Origin: Diphasiastrum complanatum
Taxonomy: Eukaryota; Streptophyta; Lycopodiopsida; Lycopodiales; Lycopodiaceae
Length of the DNA stretch: 64,000 nucleotides
Assembly (NCBI GenBank): GCA_029204225.1
Contig: CM055110.1
Coordinates: 34,791,947-34,855,946, forward strand
Direction: 5' to 3'
The translations under genes and the position numbers were made by a program. Of the stretch, positions 14,701 to 25,686 are shown piece by piece; positions within the stretch are counted from its first letter, which is position 1, and each line of letters starts with the position of its first letter. The notes below the pieces were generated by a model that saw nothing but the letters and a program-made list of their open reading frames with translations, searched no databases and was not told where the DNA came from.

Positions 14701-17700
14701 TACCCACTGATGCTCATGACATTCATATGCTTCTTGGTCTCACCCTCATTTTCGAAAGCCTATTCCCCATTTTTCTACCATGACCTCTCTTTTTGGCTTG
14801 TTGAAGAAAGATGCCCCTTTTGTCTAGAGTCCCGATTGCCAATGCCCTTTTGATACCCTTACGACCCTAGTTACACCAGCACCTGTCCTTTGTCTTCTTG
14901 GTTTTGACCAGCATTTTATTGTTGAGACTAATGCCAATTCCGCCATTTTAGGAGCCTTATTACACTAGATACTTGGTGTTATCAATTACGAGTCCCGATG
15001 CCTTCGTTTCTTTGAGCAGTGTTATTCTACCCAAAAAAAAGTTTCTTGCCATGACATTTGCATTGAAAAAGTGGCATCATTACCTTTATTGTGTTTCCTT
15101 TGACACTTTCATTGATCATCAATGTCTTTGCTACCTCTTCACTCATAAGGACCTTAGTGATCATCAATATCGCTAGTTCCAGTTCTCTAGTCTTTTCATT
15201 TCAATATGCTTCAAAAACCTGGCAAAAGTAATGATGATGCTAATGCTTTGTATCGCTTACCTACTATTACCTCCAATATTACTACTCCACCTCCCCCCCT
15301 TGGTATCATGATCTTCCGCTTGCCTCTACTACTTGTCCATATATTTGTAATGTTTGTGTCATGTCCCCACATCCTTCTTCTCGTCCCCAATAGGATTATT
15401 CCATTGTTGACCAAGATTTATTCCGTTATGGATCCTTATGTATTTCAATTACCCTTGCTCTTCGTCCTCAATTTATTTCTAGTGCTCATTCTTCTCTCGT
15501 TGGTGGCCATTTTGTATTCTAGAAGTCCTTTGCTCGCCTAAAAGGACACTTTACTAAGCTTCTATGAAAGCCGAGCTTGCCCATTTTTTATCCACGCTTG
15601 TACTTTCTGTGCTCGTAATAAATATTATTGTGAAAATTCTAGTGGACCCTTGCAGAGTTGCCCTATAAGCAGACTCATTTCATACCCGTAGTTATATTCT
15701 GGAAATAGCCCCTAACTAGTATACCTTTAAGTACTGGGCCAGTTGCTGATAAGGGCATGTCCTTATGGACCCAGGTATAGTTGCCTTAATCTCTAGAAGT
15801 TGCCTTAATCTCTAGAAGGTTCTACTAAGGGATGTGTAGGGCTATCATGTTGGACATTAGTCATTCATAAATTCATTGATTACCAGCTTATTTTTTATTT
15901 TGCTTGGGCTCTTCGTGGAAAGATCCTTTGCTATTTCTGGCAAGGCTTTAGCCATTGACTATATTAGATGCTCTTGGTCATTCTTCGTGGGAGATTGCTT
16001 GATTGTGTCTATTAGAGAGATTTATGCTTCATTAAAAGATTGAGTCTATAACTTCGTATCAAAGCACTTTCCTTTCTTGGTGGGAGTGCTAATTTTTCTC
16101 CACACTTGGTATCGGAGCCGCAGAAGAAGCCCACCTGTAGTTTGGACTGATGAAGTGAATGAGAGTTTTGAAACTCTCAAGCACTCTGTTTCTATGACTC
16201 CAATTTTACAAACAATCGATCCTAATAGACCATTTTTAGTAGAAACGGATGCTAGCAACTTTGTTGTAGGAGTGGTCCCCTTATTAGGATGGAAGAACAG
16301 TTGCATTTGAAAGCAAAAAGTTAGATCTTGCTAAGTGTAGGTATTCTACCTATGAGAAGAAATTTTTTTTTAGTCATTCACGCATTAATAATCTGGAGGC
16401 ATTATTTATATGGTGCCAGATCTATGGTGATGACTGATCACCAATCCCTTAAGAATATATGTGATGCGTAGACCTAAGAGGCCATAAGGCCAGGTGGTCA
16501 AAACTCATTCAAGAGGTTTAGTTCAACATTAAGTATTGTAGAGGTATGTCAAACAATGTGGCTAATGCCTTGAGTCGGATTAAAGAAATTAATCAGTTAT
16601 GCTTTTTTGAGATCTAATCTAATTTGTATCTTTCACTTTAGGATCTTTGTCGAACCGATGGTCTTTTTGTTCGCATCTGGCTAGATGTCCTAGCAATAAC
16701 TAGATCTAGTGAAGACCTTGGGATATAGGATTCCAAGAAATCTCGAAATGATAAGATACTAAATGGATATTCCATAAGGAATGGCTTGCTTTTCTAGAAG
16801 GGGAAGGTATGTGTGCCGAACAGGGAGGGGGAGGACCTTAGGGCCCAAATCCTGCAACAATGCCATGACAACCCTTTTGTTGGTCACCCTTGCATACAAA
16901 AGACATTGGACCTTGTCAAACAAAGCTTTTATTGGCCAAAGATGAAAGGTCATGTCAAGGCATACGTTCAAGGTTGTGAACAATGCAAGTTTAATAAAGC
17001 AAAAAGACTCAAAGCTTTGGGTCTTTTACATCCCTTAGAAATTTTTAGTAAAAAATGAAAAAGTATTTCAATGGATTTTGTGACTTAAATCCCTAGAACC
17101 GGGAAGGGTCATGATGCCATTTGTGTCGTGGTTGACAGGTAACCAAATTGGTGCAATTTATTCCAACTAAATCTACTATCAAGGCATCTGAGATAGCCCA
17201 GCTTTTCGTTGAAAATTTGTTCATATTGAATGGCTTGCCGAATGATAATGTTAGTGATCGAGACTCCAAGTTCACTGGCAACTTCTGGCAGTCAGGTTTT
17301 GAAAAACTTGAAACAACCCTTGGTCTAAGTTCTTCGGATAACCAGGAATCCGATGGACAAAACGTATCAACAAGACTATGGAGGATATCCTTCGGGCATA
17401 TGTTTCTCATAGACAGTCTAATTAGTATCTTCCAATGGTTGAGTTCGTGCACAATAGTGCGAAGCATTCTACCACTGAATTTAGTCCTTTTAAGCTGATG
17501 TACCACTTACAACCACGTTCACCAGTTTCTATCAAACTCAAAGGTCTCAAGGTACAAGTTGCAATTGAATTCTTGCAAGATACAAGTGGCCAAAGAAAGA
17601 ATTAAAATCGCTCAGGACATAGCTCAGTTTTATGCTCAATGTGCCCACATATTTATTTTCAACATCTTTAGTCTACACGGTTTACCTCATTCCATCCTCA

Positions 17701-20700
17701 CTGATCGGGATAGTAAGTTCACGTCTAACTTTTGGATGAAGCTGACTACATATCGTTCTTCTGTTGATGGTAAATCTAGGGTCCTTAACCATATAGTTGA
17801 GAGTTATGTACATCATTTGGTACTCTCAATATGTTTGTAGTCAAGTCCTTCAAAACTCTATTAGAACTATGCTCTTTAGCTAGATCTATCATATTTGAAT
17901 TTTAATATTAAAAACATATTGAAACAGCACATCTAGCATGTCACTAAACATGTGTTGTAAAATAATGCAAGATCATAATTAACATCATTCACAAGTATCT
18001 CAAACATCACAAAAACTCAAATCACAGCTAAAACTTGGTCATTGGCATATATGACACAATAGTATGAAAACACTAATCTCCCTTGTCAAAATATAAGGAA
18101 CATCTCCTCATGCTTAACACTATAGTCATATAGATATATTTGTTAATTGTTTAACTGCAAGCCAAAACTCATTGGACAGATACTGCATCAGAATAATTTA
18201 CTATGTTAGCGATCTCTAGAAGATGCTTACTATGTGGGCACTAAACTGAGCTCAACTTGCCAAGGTTAGCGCTTCTAGCCCACTTGATTGGGTTTCAAAA
18301 GCCTATACATCAAGCTCTTCTGCCACTCACTTCTTAAATAGCTTACCCTGAAGCAACCGCTGCGCATGCACATGCAATTCACAAGTAATAATAGGGTTTG
18401 TCATATTTCCATGCCATAATTTGGGATACCTCATCCCTATATACTTGGAAACTTTTTAGATTCCTTGGATGACTCGGGAGGCATATTTTCCTTGGATGAC
18501 TCGGGAGGCATATTTTCCGAAAAGTTCCATCAGGCCCAAAATCTTCGAATAGTTCTTCCTCTATTTTTTTAACTTTTAAGCAAGATATTGTCCAGAATCT
18601 ATATGAAAGTCCGATCTCTCCTAAGGACCACCAGTTCTCCTAATATCTATTGTCCAGTCGCATGATTTGTTGTATAGATTTGTTGTTCGCATGTATCGAT
18701 TTTAAAATTACTTTTGGTTACTATTGGACTTTCAACCCGAAGGACTCAAATAGTATAAATGTGCCAAAACCACTTATTTGAGCTGGTTAATTGTTCACAT
18801 GTTGGGAATTAGGATAGATTACCCTATAATAGCGTAAATCAGGATCTTAGCTAGCATAATTCAAATTTCTGCAGTATTGGCTTGATATCATCACTGTTCT
18901 TCATCAGCTATTAGTCTGACACTGTTCTCCATTCAATTGGGCAGCATACAGACATCTGATCGGCATTTATTGGCTTGATAAGAATAGTGTTCTTGATCAA
19001 TTGTCAGTCTGACATTGTTTTTATTCATTTGATCAGCATACAAACATTTCCCCTCAGTTACAGCAGTGTTTTTGCCAATGTTTTTCCTAAGTTACTCAAG
19101 TCTGCGCACGTGACATAAAATAAAGCATTCCACCAAAATAAAATTTCACGACTTCATTTAACGAGTCCATATTATTGAAGGTACACCAAAATATAAAACA
19201 GTACAAAGATCTCTGATGCATTTAAACCTTTATAATCAAACTTTTGAAACTTTCATCCAAATTGACTAATCATAGGTTACCCAGAGAATTCAACCATCAT
19301 GAAAAAGGCACTTGCCTCAGAAGTGTGGGCGACGTGTGAAATAACTGTGATCAAAATTCAAATCATCAAAATGTACAAAAAGTCAGTGTGCAGAGACTAC
19401 CATGTCCTCACATTATGACTTACAGGAAATAAAACTTTTGAGTATTATGTTCTCAAAAAGGACAATGCATGCAATTGAGAAAAAACTGAAATCATTCAAA
19501 AACGAGGTGACTTAAATAAAATGAACCTGTTATAGAAGCTTTGCCATTCAAAAATTTGAAAAGTGACTCCACGTAGTCATGATAAAAAGCCACAACGCCT
19601 GCTACACAAGTGTGTACTTGAAATAAGAAAGGATCCTCTTTACATTTAGTCCCCAAAATAACAGGATCTAAAATCAGGTTTCAAGCATCCGTACATAACA
19701 TGATACAAAACAACAAGATCCAATGGACACCAATACTGCTTACACACAAAGGAATCATAGAGCCCATACATAGTAGACAAAGGTGTGCCTCAATATCTTT
19801 ACTAGGATACGGTTAGAAAAAAGGATGGGAAACATCTTGGGTTTGCAACATACTCTCACAAATTACTGAAGTCTGAAGTCTATCTCATGTATTATTGTAA
19901 TAGGCTAAGGAGCCCTTGTACATGATTATAACCAGCACATCCACGAATGCAATTAGAAGAGAATGTTAAGGTATGCTTCAATTAGTGTCAAACAGCAAAA
20001 ATTATCGGTACAATAATCATCTAACTAATATGTGTTGAACGTGGACCTAAGCTAAGCTGAACCGAGCTAATATATTACCATCCAGTCTTTGATCAAGATA
20101 ATGACTGGCATATTTATGAATTTCACAAGCCCACTGTTTGACATAATTGTGCACTGGGCAGCCTGTCCATGCCACAGTTGAAGGACCCAACAAATGCACT
20201 TCTGATTCTAAATGTCGATAACATTGTTGGTAAAAATATACCCAAAAGTTGATGCTATAGGCTCCAAACGCCATTCAATAAAGTGATGACTCCATATTTG
20301 GTTGTCCATGTCCATACCATAGCTCTCCTTGATCCACAAAAAGATAATTGTCTATATAAGGAGGATTTTTATGGTTGCAAAATGAATATGATGATGTCAT
20401 CAAAAGGAAGATGCTGAAGGCAGACAAAAACAAAGATTTTGATGCCCATAAAAATAAAAAGGTTGATGCTCCAAAGGTGAAAATATAATATTTGAATTGT
20501 TAGCTGATTCCTTTGACAATGAGCCACATTCTAGCTGAGTTGTATGGAGCAATTTTGAAGATCTCGTGAATAGAGCAGCTGATTCACAAATCTTCGTGCA
20601 TTTGGTCATGCAAGGTTATTTGATCACAAACCATATGTTCACTCTGTAGCACTATCAAAGAAGCCAAGTACAAGATGGAGACAATCTTTGATTTTTTTTC

Positions 20701-23700
20701 TTTATTATTGATGAGCCTTTGATTCAGTCTCTGAAAACGATTATATGCAGACATGAACTTCAGTCTTATATGAGATGCTATGTGAGGAGGACTGAACATG
20801 AGAGCTTATCAAACAAGATCTTGTACAATTGTGTGTGGCACAAGCCTCAAGGTCCAATACTCCTTGGATTGAACACTATTGAGTTACATGTGGTCATGCT
20901 TAATACTGGTGCAGATAGTAGTTAGGAGATACTTTGATCTCCATTGTTTACATGCAGAGCATAGTTGCAGCGAATAACGATTCGCTAGCTACGCGATTCG
21001 GGAATCACGATTCGCTTCACAGAATCGTGCAAAAGAATCGTGAAAAAAAAAAACCAGAAACTCGATTTCGGGCCTCCTCCTCGCGGACAGAACCGCGCCA
21101 GCAGTGGAGGAGGCAAATTTTTTTTCTAAGAGCTGTGGGCATCCAATCTTCGCAAGTGAATAGTTGGCAGGCATCTACTCGGCAATACGGAGGTGGTGTA
21201 CACGGTGTCGGGTGGGTCTGAGCTTCGTGGAGAGTGAAACAACCAATTTTCGATATTTGGTAAGTGTAGGCTTGATTTTTTGCAATTGTTGACATTGAGC
21301 TATAGGCAACCAAATCGAGCGTAGTTTGGCTCTAGACCACCTTTCTTCACGCCCACAGTGATTCCTACAGCGTCAGTTTCAGCCGTTACGGCACGCCTAG
21401 CGAGATTTGAACACCACATTCCAAATGCTTGTGTATTTTTGCCATTTTTACAAAATGACTTGTTGGAAATCGAGTGAGGTGATGTCTGAGCCTAGAATGC
21501 ATTTCCACATGCCTGCACAGACTCCTATGACCTCCATTCCGCCCGTCTACGTCCGTATCACAAATTTCAATTTTCATGCCCTGATTCCATACTTTTTAGG
21601 GTTTAGGCGTGGACCATCGTGCAAACATCTGCTAGGGGCGCGGTTTAGGCCCACACTGCACTCCTCTATGCCTGCACGGACTCCGACGCTAACGTCAGTC
21701 GCCTGTTATCCCTCATACGGAAATTATTCTATCCCACGCCCTAATCTCATGTTCTTCTTTGGCACTTGATATAATGTGATCGTTTTGATGTATGCTCTGG
21801 TATTTTGAGCTCTATTTGAGCTTGGTAATGTTGTTCAATGCAATGTATTTTTTTTCTACTGAACGTTTGCTTGATTATTTGTTGTTTGCAGGTTTAGGGT
21901 CGTGTTGATACGATGCCAGTGCGGGACCGAGGCCTTTGGGCCGAGGTTGAGCTTACCGACGGGGATGTGGGCACACACCATGGCTCAGGCACCCGCAGAT
22001 GGAGATGCTTGCATTGAGGTGGTCACTTCACGGGATCACTCACCAGGGTTAGGGCTCACTTGCTGCGGGTCAGAGGGCCAGATGGGCGGACATTGGGCAT
22101 ATCTGATTGCCCCAAGATTTCTGATGAGGATCTGCAGAGGTTGTCTACCATGTACGGGCCCGATACTGCATCACAGGGTTCTAGACAGGGACAAGTAGCA
22201 GGAGCAGCTACAGGCAAGCATGCAGGAGGGCTCACAGGCAGACAGGCAGGGCCTACCATGGGTATTGGGCCCAGTACATCACGGGCAAGGCATGGTACAG
22301 CTGCAGGGCGTAGTACATTACGGGTTGGGCATGGTACAGGTTCAGTGCCTAGTACATCACGGGCAGAGCATGGTACAGGTGCAAGGCCCAGTACATCACG
22401 GGCAGAGCATGGTTCAGGTGTAGGGCCTAGTACAGCACCTTCAGTTCCATCTGCAGCAATAGCAGGACCATCAGATGAGCATGTTGGTTCAGCAGCAACG
22501 GGTGCTTCTCGACCCTCCTCCTCGGCAGCAAATGCACCACATGCTTCGGCAGATGTTGCCAGAGAGAGTGACACACCCACGGATCAGCCATCCGTTGGGC
22601 ATGCTAGACCATGAGCACCATATACACAGCAGAGAGGGGTTGGGCCCAAGCAGCAGACCCTTGATCGATGCGGCTGGCAGAGAGAGCAGCAGGCCCATTG
22701 CACTCGACTGTGTGGCCAGTTCTTTTACGAGTGCGGCATTGCCTTTGTTGTTGCTGACACTTGGGTGTTCAGGGAGTTCTGTGCACAGATGACGGCTGTG
22801 GATGCTACATGGACACCTCCCAGGCAAGAGGCACTGTGAGGCAGGTTGCTTCGTCAGGAGGAGGAGACCATCACGCGGGAGTTGAGTTCCATTCGCTCAG
22901 CTTGGCAGCAGTAAGTAACTTGTCTTTATAATCTCTTTGCATGTGTTTAGGATTTACTGGTGCCGCAATTTTTGCATGTAGCTAATGGGTGTTTTGCAGC
23001 AGGTATGGATGCACGATATTGAGTGATGGATGGACCGACATTCGTCGGCGATCCGTCATCAATGTCTTGGTTTCTTGCCCTCTTGGCACAGTATTCCTAC
23101 GTGGCGTGGATGCCACTCGAGGTGGTGATGCCATCACAACCGATTTCATATGGGAGGTCATTAGAGATGTTATTGCTGACATCGGGTTTGAGCACGTGGT
23201 TCAGGTTGTCATCGACAATGCCTCGAACTGCAAGCAGATGGGCGAGATTATGATGAGGGAGCAGCCCAGCATTGTGTGGACACCCTGTGCTGCACATTGC
23301 ATAGACTTGCTCATCGTGCGCTTCCATGGATCAGAGAGGTATAGTTTGTGCTATGCTTTCTTCCTTCGATGCTGCTAACCACATCTCAACTACTATCTAA
23401 ACTTTTTTACTGGATGTTTGTGTTGCAGATCACTTCTACGGCCATGCACCTGGTCACTTTTTTCACCAGGAAGAGGCGTGTGTTGGCCCTGTTCCGCACC
23501 TTCTCCACCCTAAACCTGAAGAAGCCCGCACCCACATGCTTTGCGTTTTACTTCTTGGTGCTAGAGCGATTGGTGGTGGTGAAGGACGCATTGCGGCGGA
23601 TGGTTTTTAGCGTGGCCTTCCGGGACTTTACAGACCTCCCCCATTCGGCATTTTTCCAATCCACTGTGTACGGCGACGAGTTCTGGAGAGCTGTTGAGGA

Positions 23701-25604
23701 GATTAGTGGGATCCTTCTACCCATTTACAGAGTGTTGCGTCTGGTAGACCGTGAGGGGTGCACCCTCGGTCTCATTTACAAGTTCACGGACCGCATCGGC
23801 TAGGGGATTTTGTTGTCAGCCTTGGACGAGCACAGGTATGACTCTTCAGTGTCTAGTTTGTTGTTTCTCACTCGAGTCTGATGCGTTTCTTTTATGCTAT
23901 GGTTTAGTGATTGTTGTAATTTGTCTACTGCAGGAGGCGCGAGATCTCAGGTACCTGGGAGGCCAGATGGGACTACTTCCACCGACCCATCCACGTCGTA
24001 GCCCACATGTTGCACCCCTTGTGGCGCTCTACCCGAGAGAGGGACGATCCGGAGCTGCACCGGGGATGGGTGGAGTACATGGAGCGCGTATGGCCCGGAC
24101 CAGGTACGTGTGAGGAATCGGTTGGTAGCAATGTTACTGCAGTATTGTACTCATTGGTAGTGTGTGAATTCGAGGGGTCTTACATGTGCCATGTTTTTCC
24201 TTTTGCCAACAGGTCCGATTCTGGCCAACATTGCAAGCCAGCTGCTCGCATTTGAGCGCTTCCAGTTTCCTTTCGATGGAGAGTAGAGTCGGCGGAGGGA
24301 GGATCAGTTGAGGCCCGTTACATGGTGGTGCATCCACGGGCACAGCACAGGTGACCTGAGGCGATTGGCTGAGAGAGTCCTTGCACAGGACTATTCAGCA
24401 GGAGCTTGTGAGCGAAATTGGAGCACCTGGGCCTTTTATCACATGCAGAAGAGGAACAAGTTGTCCATCGAGCAGTGTAGGCAGTTGGTGTTTGTGAACA
24501 CCAACGGCCGTATGCTGAGGCGCACATGAGGAGAGGGTCAGGGGCTCGAGGTGAGTCACATCATCACCCCTTTTTTCTTGCTATGCTTTGATAAATTGAT
24601 TTGCTTTCAAAATATGCAGTGAGTTGCACAATACCTGCCTGACAACAATGTATTGTTTTTGGTTGCAAGTGGACCCTGACACTTGCTTGGTGGATTCGAT
24701 AGTTGATGCTCCTCGGGCACCACCCACACAGGAGGAGATGGATGATGAGATCCATAGAGAGCTCTACAGACAGGCACAGGCTGACGCACGGGCTTTACGG
24801 CGGCAGAGGAGGACAGAGAGGCAGAGGGAGAGGGCTGAGGAGGGAGATGAGGGCTCGGAGGGTGGAGAGATGCTCGGGGCAGACTATGTGGAGGAGGAGG
24901 AGTGGGTTGAGGGAGATACAGAGGAGGACGAGGAGATGTGGGCGGAGGCACAGGGGGATGACCTGGCTGACCTGCTGGTGGACCCTGATGCAGAGACAGA
25001 GGAGGAGCCAGCCATTCCTGCACGTAGGCCTAGGGGGAGACCTAGAGGTTTTGGGAGGGGGGGGCTGAGTACTCTTTTTGTAGACAGGAGTGGACCATCA
25101 CAGGCAGCCGTCGGCCAGGCATCATCACAATGGGTAGGGCCATCCCAGGGCATAGGGTCACAGCCACCTGACACACAGGCACGACGGAGTAGACACAAGG
25201 CTGGGGGCAGCCAGATGGGGGCCAGAGGAGGGGAGAGAGGCAGAGGCAGAGGTAGAGGCAGGGGGAGGGGGGTGGTCCAGAGCCAGGGCATGCAGCAAGG
25301 ATTCAGAGCATGTAGCAGAGCCAGGGCCACACCACGGCATATGGCTCCCTCCAGTTCCGATTCATCGCGGACCCATGGGACCTGCAGTCCACAGATTCGG
25401 ATGATTTATCCTACCATGACTCTGACGAGCCTTAGTTGTATAGTTTTCATTACGTTCATGGAACATCATTGTACCCCTTTTTGGTGCCATGTGGCCCGAT
25501 ATTATATATTATGATGATCCTATTCACAGCATTGTCGTGATTCAGTATTGTTCTTTGTGGTTTTAGTCCAGTAACTTCGGTTTTATGGTTTATGATTTAT
25601 GGTT

Positions 25605-25686
<82 letters not shown>

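Noticed and set aside
22056-22580. 174-codon minus-strand frame opposite the hAT transposase
   Set aside because: It is the shadow of the repeat-rich linker of the plus-strand transposase, whose flanking exons carry clear hAT domains.
24607-25340. Pro/Leu-rich minus-strand frames
   Set aside because: Antisense of the acidic and Arg-Gly-rich last exon of the hAT transposase; composition is explained by that exon.
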